Shown piece by piece: positions 47,401 through 59,849 of a DNA stretch of 64,000 bases (its first letter is position 1; the number at the start of each line of letters is the position of its first letter). A program made the position numbers and the translations under genes. Origin of the DNA: Acanthacorydalis orientalis (lineage: Eukaryota > Arthropoda > Insecta > Megaloptera > Corydalidae); assembly GCA_034766995.1 (NCBI GenBank), contig CM068325.1, forward strand, positions 4,673,446 through 4,737,445, read 5' to 3'. The notes beneath the pieces were generated by a model. It saw only the letters and a program-made list of their open reading frames with translations. It was not told the DNA's origin and searched no databases.

Positions 47401-47869
47401 TTACATTTACATCACGTGCACAAATCGATTCGGTACCATATTTGTGTAGGACCGTCGTTCGTCGGTGCCGAGATTCGAAACAGGACCGTTTTCTGTACGA
47501 GGCACAGTTTTATGGCTAAGATTCGACACATAAAAGTGGAAAAAGAGACTGAGAATCGACCGTAAAGAACAATCGATGGTGTGAAACTCGATTCATTTGT
47601 CAGTGGAGCTCGATTCGTACAAAGTAATCGAGATACTTTGACGGTTCGGGCGTGTTACGTCCTTTCGCAGATAAACAGGACACCGAAGTGGGACCGTAAG
47701 AGGTGTCTGTAAAAAGGGTACCGAATTAATTCGAACGTCTGATATGTGTACACAGCCGGGACTTGCAAGCCGCATTGATATGTCATTTTACTTTGTCCGA
47801 AGCACGCTCCATTCCATTTAAAGATACGGTTTCTGTTTGATCCGATTGAGTAAATGAGCGGTTCGTGGT

Positions 47870-48170
47870 ATCTGACTATCTGTCTATCTGGTTATCTTGC
47901 CATCTGTCTATCTGAATATCTTGCTATCTGGATATCTGGTTATCTCTCTGGTTATGTTTCTCTCTGACTGCCTTGCTATCTGGTTATCTTATTATCTGGC
48001 TAGTTGTTATCTGATTATCTGTCTATCTGGTTGTCTTGCCATTTGGATATCTTGCTATCTGGATATCTTATTATCTTACTATCTGTCTGTTTTGCTACCT
48101 GGATGGTCTCTCTCCCCGGTTATCTGGACATCTGCCTGTGTGTCTATCTTGGTATATATCTGTCTCATCT
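47870..48170. repeat. Degenerate TATCTGG/TATCTTG minisatellite
   Basis: Units of 7-11 bases such as TATCTGGTTATCTTGC repeat for about 300 bases. A hydrophobic frame reading YLAIWLSYYL is a by-product. It is followed by (TA)n at 48186-48243 and 48370-48413. Confidence 0.85.
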
Positions 48171-48181
48171 CTCCATATATG

Positions 48182-48247
<66 letters not shown>

Positions 48248-48367
48248 AGTTTACATGAAAAACACTCCACAAATAACTCGACCGGATCGAAGAACCATAC
48301 AAAATCTGAAGACCTTGAGCCTCTAGTGCGTTTCGGATCGATCAATTAGCAATTATCTGTGTTTGCG

Positions 48368-48416
<49 letters not shown>

Positions 48417-48779
48417 GCATGTCTAATATTCGCTAATGATGGTTGATGACGTCCTGCATCATTTTCCTTACCTCGTGTGCGCTTCCGTGCACGCCTCGCC
48501 CTGTTTTCACTTGCGGCGCAGATTCGACAGGGCGCCATTACGACTGATTAAATTTGAATATGGCTGCCTAACACGTTATATATATATATATATATATATT
48601 TATATGTGCATAAACGATAGTAAATAAATTTTCATTAAACAACCATCCCACCGTTGGAAATATTTCTGTTGTTGACATTTATCCGACACACACACACGCG
48701 CGTGTCGCCAACACGTTGCATATTTAGGCAGGTCTAACATCTGTTCGTCAGTCTTTGAGGTGACATAAAAAAACGTATC

Positions 48780-49065
48780 TCACGTGTCGCGTCGTCTCGT
48801 TATCAGCGAACGAGAAACAGAGCGTGGAAGAAGCCGTCGGTTCGGACGAGATTCGGTTTCTGTCCGTTCGTCCCGTCGTCGCTTTCTAATCGTCGCACCG
48901 GCGCGTGGGCGTCGGTCGAATGACGGCGTAGGACGTCAGGACGGTGGTGGCGGCGGCGCGCGTCGAACAGATGGTCCGAATTGTGTGTCCTCCGCGGTGG
49001 TTTTTCGTCGGCCGATTCGATCGACAGGTCGGGACAGAATCGGGTTTCTGTGCCGTTTGTGAGCG
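48780..49065. promoter_or_regulatory. CpG-dense block
   Basis: CpG-rich sequence open in several frames, none convincing. Candidate promoter or 5' exon 3 kb upstream of the second spectraplakin first exon. Confidence 0.25.
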
Positions 49066-49139
49066 AGATGTGATATACTTTTTTGAGTACGGCGAGAGAA
49101 ACAAATGACAGAATGAAACAAACAATTTCACACCACATG

Positions 49140-49545
49140 TAGAGAATTTCATACCCTTTCGAATGATACCTAATTTGTTTATTTAAAACGAAGTCCTGCC
49201 ATTAAAATTACCGCAAATCTCCAACGAAGATCTATGTGAATTGACACGATTTTGAATCGTCCGGTACGGCCGGAATAATTTAAATAAAAATCTCAATTTC
49301 ACACCGTTTATAGAGAATTTCATACCCTTTCGAATGATACCTAATTCGTTGTATTTCGAATCAAGTCCTGTCGGTAATATCGAAAAGTTGACACAAATCC
49401 AGAACAAGGATCTATGTAAATTGGCACGGTTTCGAATCCGCCGCTGCGGCCGTAATAATTTAAATAAAAATTTCAATTTGATACCATTTATAGACAACTG
49501 TATGCCCTTTCGAACGATACCTAATTCGTTGCATTTTTTATAATC
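49140..49545. repeat. About 175-bp tandem repeat, 2.3 copies
   Basis: CCCTTTCGAATGATACCTAATT recurs at about 49154, 49325 and 49505, with ATAATTTAAATAAAAAT in each full unit. Confidence 0.85.
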
Positions 49546-50029
49546 GTCCGCGAGTTATCTCGAAAAAGAAAAGAAGAAAAAATCGTGAGACGTTCGCACG
49601 TTTTTCCAGACGTTCCTCGTTCCACTCGATCGATTTTCGATCGTACTGGCTCGCTCTTGCGTCCGATTCTATATGCATTTCATATATTATGCACGTACAT
49701 TTTTTTTGACCCAATTCCTCCACTCCCAAGTACACCATCTATGCTAATCAGCCATTACGTTTCGCTGAACGCGTATGCGACCTAATGACCATATACAGCG
49801 AAAAGAGACCACTCAGAGCCCATCAGCCTACGCACACACACACACACACGTCTTATTCGAAATCGTTGGGGAGAAAAAAAACGCAACATTTTTCATACTC
49901 GATCACTGTCCCAACATCTTTCATCTCTGCCCCGCACGAATCCCACACGGTCCATTGTGAGACGTGTTTTTATATAAAACAACACGTTTGTTACATATCC
50001 GTCTCGCTCGTCCGTCGTTCGTTCCGTAC

Positions 50030-50420
50030 AGGCGCGAGGGCGATAGTCATACGCCACAATTATGTATCACAACGCGAATATGTAATGAATGCACTTATTT
50101 CTCGATCGACGCGATGGCTTTTTTTGGACTGTTAGTGCGGCCGGCAAGCGGTGCGCGAGCCGGACGGAGACCGCGCCATCGGCGGCCGGATCGCCGGCGT
50201 ACGGCGCGCTCTGTCGCGCCGCGCGCCCGCGACGCGCTCGGCCGTGGGTCGGCGCTTCGGACGAGGTGTTCTCGCGGCGCTCGCCTCGGTCTCTGTCCGG
50301 CGCGCGGCCGCGCGCATACGCCTCGCCGTCCGCACGGATCGCCGCGTACAGTCGCCGGATCGACGGTGCACGCTCGCTCAGTTGACAAACGGATGTCGTA
50401 CGCGGAGCATGTGCGTCGTC
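50030..50420. promoter_or_regulatory. CpG-dense block
   Basis: Extremely CpG-rich (GGCGCGCGGCCGCGCGC near 50300). Arg/Ala-rich frames on both strands reflect composition. Candidate promoter or 5' UTR. Confidence 0.3.
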
Positions 50421-50542
50421 GAACGGGTATGCACTGTTCTATTTTTCTTGTTTTACGTGTCTATTACGTGCGTGTTTTGTTTTCGGTGCCCGTACGGTCG
50501 GTGATATTTTCCTTGAATTACTGATCTTTAGTAACATACATG

Positions 50543-51115
<573 letters not shown>

Positions 51116-51119
51116 TCCC

Positions 51120-52165
51120 GTTTACATCCAACGTTATTCACAGACTGTCATTTATTTATTTTAATTTTTTTCACGATCGAAATATTTTGTTTCACACATG
51201 TAAAACAATCGAATCGAAAATAATAGAATTGTTTCATGAAACGACCGGTTCATTCTTTTGTTATTTGTTTATTATTATAAACAATTAGTGTTTTTGTTTC
51301 TTTCTCTTCTCAAAGAAGACATGGACGTCCGACCTATCAAACGCTCGACCTCTTTTCCTTTGATCGACTTGACGGTTTGACTGAATCGTTTTTTTTTTTT
51401 TTAAAAAAAAAGATTGAGAGACGTCTCACGAACTCCACTGGTAATCGAACACATGATTACGTTTCATCAGACATGGAATAATCAATCTTCAATGCTCCAC
51501 TCGCCTGTACATTCGTATTAGAAACGTTTATGTAACCGGTCATCTGATTGAGCGGCCGTGACTCATCTGTATGCAAAGACGTGCAGACGAGACCCGCTAT
51601 TCCGTCTTCTACGGATTCGATAACAGATTCCGGAGAGACTTTTCGATTCGGTAACAGATTTTAAATTCTACGGGTCGCGCGGACGCTTCTTATGCAAGCG
51701 ATTCGAATCGAACGCCGCGTAACACTTCTCAGCCGGCGCTGGACGGCTTGCACGCGTCGCCGCCTGCCTGATCGGCTTCATAACCGGGCTGTGTTCCGTT
51801 CAGTCCAGTCAGCGATTCGATTCTCGATCGGACGGGTGCTCATAACGTCTCTAATTGCAGTTGTTTAGTGCCATTCGAGTGATAGATTGATACATGTGTG
51901 TGTGTGTACATACACATACGTCGAAGGTGTTAGTTTGAAAGTGAGATCAAGAGTGAGAACGATTTATAGGACGGTAGCAGCGACGCCGCTGTTAAAAAAC
52001 GAGTAACTAACCGGACAGTTGGACGAGAAGAACGTATAACAAGTTATTAATCAATAAATTAAAACGATTAAACAATTAATAAATAATAATAAAACAAAAA
52101 AGCAAAAAAAACAAAACACTTAATAACATTCCTCGACTAATCGATTAATCCGAAACGAAATAAAA
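51120..52165 (+). promoter_or_regulatory. Upstream region and probable 5' UTR of spectraplakin first exon 2
   Basis: 51640-51850 is CpG-rich with initiator-like TCAGT at 51800 and TCAGCG at 51809. From about 51880 to the ATG the sequence becomes A-rich (AATAATAATAAAAC) without an intron border, as expected of a continuous 5' UTR. A T12A9 tract lies at 51390-51411. The start site is not determined. Confidence 0.35.
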
Positions 52166-52448
52166 ATGAACGAGATGAACGTCGACGTCGTCGATTTCAA
52201 CGACCATCATCACCAGCAGCAGCACCATCATCACCAGAGGACGGTGACGTCGTCGACGACGGTGACGTCGTCGGCGGCGGCGTCGCGTAACGTCGACTAC
52301 GTCCCGACGAAGCTGATCGGCCGCGGCGCGAGCCCGATCGGCCACGCGTCGAGTCCGATCGGCCATGCGTCGAGTCCGATCGGCCACCAGGCGGCGAAAC
52401 GTCGCAAGAGCAGCCAGGGGTACGAGGAGAGCCTATGCAAATTTAAAG
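52166..52448 (+). CDS. shot: Spectraplakin alternative first coding exon 2 (His/Gln-rich N terminus)
   Basis: The ATG at 52166 (AAAAATGAAC) opens 94 codons ending at AAAG/GTACAA, phase 1. The peptide begins MNEMNVDVVDFND, runs through a His/Gln tract (HHHQQQHHHHQ) and a Ser/Thr/Val stretch, then a threefold SPIGHAS repeat, and ends KRRKSSQGYEESLCKFK. Joined to 58708 it reads CKFK-D-ERDAIQKK, the same phase as exon 1 at 22616. Divergent N termini from separate promoters are well known for Short stop, MACF1 and dystonin. The basic KRRK could be a localisation signal, but that is speculation. Start choice rests on the first in-frame ATG. Confidence 0.8.
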
Positions 52449-52449
52449 G

Positions 52450-53502
52450 TACAACAATGTGGGAGTATTTTATCGAAGCGACAGGTACAGGATATTTTCA
52501 GTTTCGATGCACGTGCCCGCTCTCTCTCTCGCCGTCTCTCGGCGCGACAGAGAGACGTGTGAAGTGTGCGCGCGCTTCTGGAAATAAAACACTAACCCCG
52601 TACGTTTGTTTTATCGTTTCGATTGTTGTTCGTTCGTTCGTTTGTTTGTTTGTAAACTCATTCGAACGCGTTCGATTGTTTTAACGACGCGCACGCCGCC
52701 TAGATTCTCTTGATTAACAGCCGTGTGTGTTATTTTTTTGATTATTTTCGTTTTGTTTGATTTGCATTGTTGTTGTGTACCTGTTGTTTTGTTTTTCACT
52801 CACTCACTCACTCAGATCAGTGTCTTAACCGTCTGTTTACTGAATTAGTTGAGACGTGATTCTGTTTTTTTTTAACTGGTAACCGGCTCGAAAACAAACA
52901 ATTGAGAAGTAACTTCTCCTGAAAACATGAATAGTTCTGTGATTGAGATTGTTTTCTTTTTTTTCGCCATTTATGACATAGAAGGCCTGCCTGTGAATTT
53001 TTTTTTTTATATGGATCTTGTAGAGAGAGGATCGGTTTCTCGTTTTACAGATATATATATATATATGAATTCACAGTCGTCCCGTCAGCCATTTGAGTGT
53101 TGTCTCTGAGTTTTTTTTGTTTGTTTTTTTTTTTTTGTTAAATTTAGGGCAGTCCTGGATTTTTTCCGGTGATATCCGAGGAGTCATCGAGACATAGGTC
53201 CGAGTTATTAGGGAAATGATCGAACTTGTATAGTTTTTCAGTAGGTCCTCGTCGTTAAAGATCTATAAGAACAGACATTCGAATTGAGTGTGTGTGTGTG
53301 TCTTCTGTATGACCAGGTTCGGACCGAATCTGGTCTATTGGACCTTGAAGAACCGGCTATAAAACACACACACATAATATTTGCATACAATACGGCTTCA
53401 GTTACGAAAATAGATTGGTCCGAATCGGCGCCTTCCCGTTTAAAAGTGCTCTCATTTGCATACATACATACATTATACACATGCATATGTTTATAACTAC
53501 AT

Positions 53503-53549
<47 letters not shown>

Positions 53550-54428
53550 TCTAGGTGTATTTGTATTATAATAATACAAATGAATGCAAATCAACCTTGT
53601 AGAGAGTGGACAGTATTTAATTATTAATCGTATCCGACGTGAATAATGAGCGTGACGTCACAGCGCTGATAAGTGTGTACGGTTTTTGAGGTCGGACACA
53701 GTTGCGAAACCGAGTCGTTCTTCCGAAGAGAGAGAACGAGAGACAGAGAGACGTCTGCCGGTGTGCGAGTGTGTGTGGTACGATCGAAACACTTGGTACG
53801 CTTTGGCACGTCCCTGTTTTTTAAAAGTAAAACAACAAAAACAGAAAAAAAGAAAAAAAACCCGAATCGACGCCCGTGATCTGTGCGGTCGTGCGAGGGT
53901 GGCGTTGGGCGTTCTCCGCTAGCCGAGAACGGATGTAAATGAGAGCGGAGACCGTGTACTGTTTTTTTTTTTTTGTAGTGAAACTTCTGTGCGCGCGCCG
54001 GCTAGGTGCGAGACGCTCGCACGGCGCGTCACGGAAAAACGTTACCGTTTACATAGCCGCGAACGAGAGAGACGGAACGTTATTACGTGAGACCGAGAGA
54101 GAGAGAGAGAAAGAGAAATAAAGTATATTTATATTTAGTACGTGCCACCTGCACAAGTACATGTGAACATGTGTCTTCTTCACTGTTTCAAAACAAACGT
54201 TCCGTCCTGTCCGTCGACGCGCACGTTACATTTTTATTGTTTATTTTATTTGAGTGGCGGTCTCGTAATGTCGAGGTCGCGCGTGACTAAGCAGCAACTT
54301 TTACAATGAACCGCGGACTGTGATATCAAACGGATTTATTAATCATGTTCATATATATTTATTCAGATTATTCATATGTGACTTCTTCCATAACGCATAC
54401 ACAATCATCGTTCTTGAGAAACGTGCAC

Positions 54429-54430
<2 letters not shown>
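52450..54430. other. Spectraplakin intron, 5' portion
   Basis: Contains (CTCA)n at 52797-52815, poly-T runs at 53110-53140, (TA)n at 53508-53546 and a CpG-rich patch with TGACGTCA at 53640-54070. No exon with a matching phase was seen. Confidence 0.4.
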
Positions 54431-54462
<32 letters not shown>

Positions 54463-54479
54463 AAGGTGACGACAGGTCT

Positions 54480-56080
54480 CTAATCTTCACTTTGTCCCGA
54501 ATTAGTCCAAGGTTTAGTTGGTCATGTGGGAATCAAGAATGAGAAAATCTGTTCTGCCTCGAACTGAATAATTGTCTTAAAGTGCAATTACTTTAGGACC
54601 GGTGTATAGATTTCGATAAAATTTATACACCGTATCCAGACATATCTCGACTTGTTCTGTGTAGAATTTCATTCGAATCGGGATCGAAATCGGTCTCCAA
54701 TCACGGTTTGAATTAATTAGAATTTCTTTAAAGTGTAATCACTTGTAAATCAGTCTATAGATGCGAGTATAATCGATGTATGTGCCAGAGAAATGTATAT
54801 TGTTAAATAATATTTCATTTTTTTAAATCTTGTAGAACGTACAGGCCCGGAATACCATTTTTCAGTCCAAAAATGTGTGATAAACACATTTTTCATATAA
54901 AAATGGCTCGTGATCTTATTTAAAGTGCAATTACTTCCGAATCAGCGTATAGATTTCGACCAAATTTATACACCATATCCTTACATATCTCTACTTGTAC
55001 TGTGTAGAATTTCATTCGAATCGGGATCGAAATCGGTCTCCAATCACGGTTTGAATTAATTAGAATTTCTTTAAAGTGTAATCACTTGAAAATCAGTCTA
55101 TAGATGCGAGTATGATTGATATGTGCCAGAGAAATGTATATTGTTAAATAATATTTTAATTTTTTACATCTTGTAGAACGTACAGGCCCGGAATACCAGT
55201 TTTCAGTCCAAAAATGTGTGATACACATTTTTTTATATAAAAATCGCTCGTGATCTTATTCAAAGTGCAATTACTTCCGAATCAGCGTATAGATTTCGAC
55301 CAAATTTATACACCGTATCCATACATATCTTGACTTGAATTGTATAGAATTTCATTTGAATCGGGATCCAAATGGGTCTCCAATCATGGTTTGAATTAAT
55401 TAGAATTTCTTTAAAGTGCAATCACTTGAAAATCAGTCTATAGATGCAAGTATGATCGATATATCTGGCAGAAAAATGTGTAATGTTAAATAATATTTCA
55501 ATTTTTTTGATCTCGTAGGACGTACAGGCCCGGAATACCATTTTTCAGTCCGAAAATGTGTGATACACATTTTTTTATATAAAAATCGCTCGTGATCTTA
55601 TTTAAAGTACAATTACTTCCGAATCAGTGTATAGATTTCGACCAAATTTATACATCATATCCTTATATATCTTGACTTGAATTGTATAGAATTTCATTTG
55701 AATCGGGATTCAAATGGGTCTGCAATCATGGTTTGAATTAGTTTAAATTTATTTAAAGTCAAATCACTTGAAAATCAGTCTATAGATACGAGTATGATCG
55801 ATATATCTGGTAGAAAATTGTGTGATGTTGAATAATATTTCAATTTTTTACATTTCGTAGCACGTACAGGCCCGGAATACCAGTTTTCAGTCCAAAAATG
55901 TGTGATACACATTTTTTTATATAAAAATCGCTCGTGATCTTATTCAAAGTGCAATTACTTCCGAATCAGTGTATAGATTTCGACCAAATTTTCACACTAC
56001 ATCCTTACATATCTCTACTTGTATCGTGTAGAATTTCATTCGAATCGGGATCAAAATCTGTCTGCAATCATGGTTTTTAT
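54480..56080. repeat. 342-bp higher-order tandem array (dimer of two monomers)
   Basis: ATTACTTCCGAATCAG (first copy altered) recurs at about 54588, 54932, 55272, 55615 and 55957, spacing 340-344. Inside each unit ATCACTTGAAAATCAGTCTATAGATGCGA is a diverged copy of ATTACTTCCGAATCAGCGTATAGATTTCGA, so two related monomers (about 150 and 190) alternate. Four full dimers plus a partial one. Confidence 0.92.
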
Positions 56081-56454
56081 ACAGTGTTTATTTTATTATT
56101 TCATTTATTTTCTTGTACAACTCTTCTCTTATACCAGAGGACTCCCACATCTCCGATTCCGAATATGATTAGCTACCGCATAACACGTTCAAATCGTTCT
56201 GATTGTAATTACAGGAATTCATTACTGCGTTCTGTCTATAAAAAGACCAGACGCGGTCACTGTCGTTTATAAATGAGGACGACTTTCGGTCATCTTCACT
56301 GGAATCGAACGACGAATGTGTCTGAGAAAAACATATGATCTCATCGACATACCGGCCATTGTGTGTGTGTGTGTGTGAGTGTGTGTGACATAATGATAAT
56401 TGATTTAATAAGAAAGACACGTACGGTTCATTTGTGAAATTGCGGTAACACTGA

Positions 56455-56880
56455 GAAGTATGACGTCATTATGCGCATATATAGTCATTTGTTTACAAAT
56501 GACCATCTAATTGACATTCTAGAAAAAAATTATTAACATTATTTCATCGATCAAGCATGCAGGTGATGGAATTCGCATGAAAGTGCGGTTATAAAGTCCG
56601 TGTATCGCTGGAAATGAGTAGGAATGGCGTTTGTTTTTTTTTAAAGAAAAATCGACGTGTGCTGAGAACTATGACGTCATTATGCATATATATATAGTGG
56701 TTTGTTTAGACAAATGACCGTCGAATCGACATTCCGAAAAAAAATTATTAACATTATTTCATTGATCAAGCATGCAGGTGATAGAATTCGCATGGAAGTG
56801 CGGTTATAAAGTCCGTGCATCGCCGGAAATGAGTGGAAACGGCGGTTGTCTTTTTTTTTTAAAAAAAGAATGTTTGCTGA
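56455..56880. repeat. 211-bp tandem duplication carrying palindromic CRE sites
   Basis: TATGACGTCATTATGC occurs at 56459 and 56670, followed in both copies by GTTTGTTTA...CAAATGACC, ATTATTAACATTATTTCAT, CAAGCATGCAGGTGAT and GTGCGGTTATAAAGTCCGTG. TGACGTCA is the CREB/ATF consensus. Confidence 0.9.
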
Positions 56881-57039
56881 TATGTTTTGAATGTTTATCG
56901 AACGAATGCGAGGAGAGTGTTGGTCGGGAGTGGTAGATAAACGTGTTGATACAGTCGGTGTTTGCCGGCGCAGGGCTTTCCAATTGGGTCTCAGTCGTTT
57001 TACGCTGTTCCTACAACGATTTTTTGTATGCCTGTTTCG

Positions 57040-57360
57040 ATCGAAAGGTGCATACAGCACTCAGAAACAAACAAAGTGCATCCTAGACTCTCTCTACATC
57101 CATAATTAGTAGTTTTGTCGGTGATCAGCGAGTAATCGAATCAATTGAGGGAGTCAGGCGTGGATTGAGCCCTTTTTCTGATAATGCATGACCGAATTAT
57201 CGATATGTGTGTCCTTATGAATAAAATACAGCACTCGGAATTAACATAGTAGATCCTAGACTCTATCAGGACCCTCAATTGGTCGATTTGTCGCTGATCA
57301 GCGAGTAATTAAAGCAATTATGGCAGTCAGGCGTGAACCGAGCCCTATTCCTGCCATACA
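57040..57360. repeat. 177-bp tandem duplication
   Basis: ACAGCACTC, GATCAGCGAGTAAT and GTCAGGCGTG...GAGCCCT are shared between copies starting near 57053 and 57230. (TA)n-rich sequence follows at 57360-57400 and a longer (TA)n(TG)n at 57936-57994. Confidence 0.85.
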
Positions 57361-57930
57361 GATATATATAGATATATATACAGATATATATATATATATA
57401 TAAATTTATAAACGTATCCGTCTGCGACGATCGACAGTGAGAAAGACATAGCGTTCACACAACAATCGAGAAAACCGTCGGAAACGCTTCGGCTTTCCGT
57501 TCGCACTATTCGTACCGGAACCGCTCGTCTTACAATCGATAACAACAATGTTCTGTCCCATTTCGTACGAGCCATCGCATCGATAAACAATAATTCGGAA
57601 CCGAAAGGTCCGATCCGTTCCGTTCGCGCGTACGATCCACAGAGCGTGCGAAATTCCGCACGGAACTTTCGTAAAGTGTGTGTGTGTGAGAGTGAGAGAG
57701 GATCTGTTCATATCGAGTTCACTTTCTACACGAGACAATAGTCGTGCAAGAGACTGGCTGCGTGCCCGTAATTGGATCTTAATTGTAATTAACGGAGAAT
57801 GGACGGGATGAGACGTGGACGGGTGCAGTGGCGGCACGTCACCGGCCTGCATTCCGAATTGCACACAACATGTTGGATGAATGGCGCGCTCTGTGCGATT
57901 GTCAATCTCTCTCTCTCATGTCTGCATGTG

Positions 57931-57995
<65 letters not shown>

Positions 57996-58507
57996 ATATG
58001 ATATCCAGTAATGAAAAAAGAAGAACAGACCGTCATTGTTCTAGAGGATGTGTTTTTTTTCCTGCGAGTCACGTCGCCAGTTCAAGTAAAAGTCTGGCAC
58101 GACAGATGACCTCGGGTCGAGTTCAAGCCGATAGGCATTTTTTTAACACGATGAGCGTCGATCCCCGCACTCCAGGACGTTCGGACGTCACGTTACTCGG
58201 CACACGGCCTGAAAAGTGCGGAGTTTCGTCCATTTTTCGACGAAATAACTGTCCGGACTATGAATGCTGTTCTCTTTTATGATCGAACGTTGTTCCATTA
58301 ATGGATTATTGATCGTTTTCGATCGATGTCTGTGCGTGATCGAATCTGGATCGACAGCCGTCGGGTTTGCCGTCGAATGGGACCATTTTTTTTTGGTCGG
58401 ACTGTCGTGTGAAACGAGGATACGTTCCACAATCTCGGGACTGTCTTGATGATCGATCCTCTTTGTCCGGAATCAGTCTCGATTGTTTCACGCACGAGCG
58501 TCGATTC

Positions 58508-58575
58508 GAACGACAGGAAATCGAGATTTCCTGTCGTTCTGTCCACTTCTGTTTCAGGTCTTGACTTGAAACAGG
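58508..58575. repeat. Two neighbouring hairpins upstream of the first CH1 exon
   Basis: A perfect 15-bp stem with a 2-base loop (GAACGACAGGAAATC / GATTTCCTGTCGTTC) at 58508-58539 is followed at about 58549-58575 by a 12-bp stem with one mismatch (CTGTTTCAGGTC / GACTTGAAACAG). They end about 130 bases before the exon at 58708. Confidence 0.85.
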
Positions 58576-58707
58576 TATAGAATCGATTCTAATAAATGTT
58601 TGCTGTGAGCAGTGAGCTTCCGGTTCACTTGCATCCAGAATCCCTTATAAGATCAGTCGATATATATTCCAGTGACACATCTAATCGGTCCTCTCTCTTT
58701 GTTACAG

Positions 58708-58769
58708 ACGAACGAGACGCGATACAGAAGAAGACATTCACGAAATGGGTCAACAAACATCTGAAGAAG
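58708..58769 (+). CDS. shot: Spectraplakin CH1 exon a (first common exon)
   Basis: Borders are GTTACAG/ACGAAC and AAGAAG/GTATGT. With the G from either first exon it encodes DERDAIQKKTFTKWVNKHLK plus K. This contains the actinin-type actin-binding signature 1 (Q-x2-T-F-x2-W-x-N) and is nearly identical to Short stop and MACF1. It ends in phase 0. It is the exon that defines both upstream exons as spectraplakin starts. Confidence 0.93.
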
Positions 58770-58819
58770 GTATGTGGCACTTCTCTCTTTTCGTTCTCAT
58801 ATTCTATAGGTGTGTGTCG

Positions 58820-59045
58820 CTGGTCGATTTTTGTTTCAGTATTTCAAAACAATCGCCGGTCGATTTTTGTTTCAGTATTTCAAAACAATCGCCGATTCAT
58901 TTGTTTCAATATTTCAAAACAGTCGCCGGTCAATTTTTGTTTCAGTACTTCAAAACAGTCGCCGATCGAGTTTTGTTTCAGTACTTCAAAACAATCTCAT
59001 GTCAATTTTTGTTCCAATATTTCAAAACAATCTCATGTCCACGTT
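58820..59045. repeat. 36-bp tandem repeat rich in acceptor-like sequence
   Basis: TTCAAAAC recurs at 58843, 58879, 58913, 58949, 58985 and 59021. Most units contain TTTTTGTTTCAG, a pyrimidine tract plus CAG that looks like a 3' splice site. The array starts about 50 bases after the donor of the CH1 exon. Confidence 0.9.
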
Positions 59046-59690
59046 CGCACAGGATCGGTTCAGGATTTCGGTCCTAATCAAATCACATAATAAAACAGTG
59101 TGTAATTAGAAACAAGAAGAAACAATCTGTGAAGTATTTAAAAAATTTCAAAGCCGTCTCTTCGGCAGGACTGGCTTTTAGGTCTTATGTCTTTTTTTTT
59201 CTTTTTTTTTGATCGATTCCGCTCTTCACGAACAAAACAGTCGACTTGAACTGTACGCCGTTTAAAACACGAACAAAGTCCTTGACACGGGTTCGAATTT
59301 CAGACCAATCGCCCGTCGAGTGTCCTCACAGGACCGTCCTATACTCTGTGACATTTTTCACGGCGCCCTCGTTTATTCTCTGATCGATTTCGGTCCTAAA
59401 CAATCACACGATCTAATCAAGTCGGGTATCACACGAAAGAGCTAGAAACGGTCTATTCCGTGTTCAAATTTCGATCATATTCACAGGTCCGTCTTCGGAC
59501 AGGACCGTCCCGAACATACTCGATTTGTTTTTGATCGATTAATGATCTAATCGAAGCCATAGACCGATCATGTAAGATCTCTTTCGAAAGAGGAATAAAC
59601 GCTCTATAAGCTGCTAAAATTTCAAAGCGATCGCTCGGCCCGTATCCGCACAGGACCGTCTCGAACGGAATACTGTTTTTGTGATGTCCG
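59040..59690. repeat. Degenerate array of about 165-bp units
   Basis: CACAGGACCGTC or close variants recur at about 59047, 59163, 59329, 59500 and 59657, with ATTTCGGTCCTAA and AATTTCAAAGC-type text between. Copies are strongly diverged. Confidence 0.5.
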
Positions 59691-59849
59691 CGTTTATGTC
59701 GATTTGATAAATTTTTTGGCCCTTGATTAATGAAAATGTTTTGTTTACATGTAATAGCATTGGAAATATGTGAAGGTTGGTATAATTTTTTGGAATTTGT
59801 TTTATATATATAACGGATATCAATGAAAATAATAATTTTTTACAAATTT

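Noticed and set aside
47897..48349. 150-codon hydrophobic frame that could suggest a membrane protein
   Set aside because: It is the translation of a degenerate TATCTGG minisatellite followed by (TA)n.
50089..50524. Overlapping Arg/Ala-rich frames of 98-186 codons on both strands
   Set aside because: They arise from extreme CpG content with few stop codons; no start context, splice support or family match.
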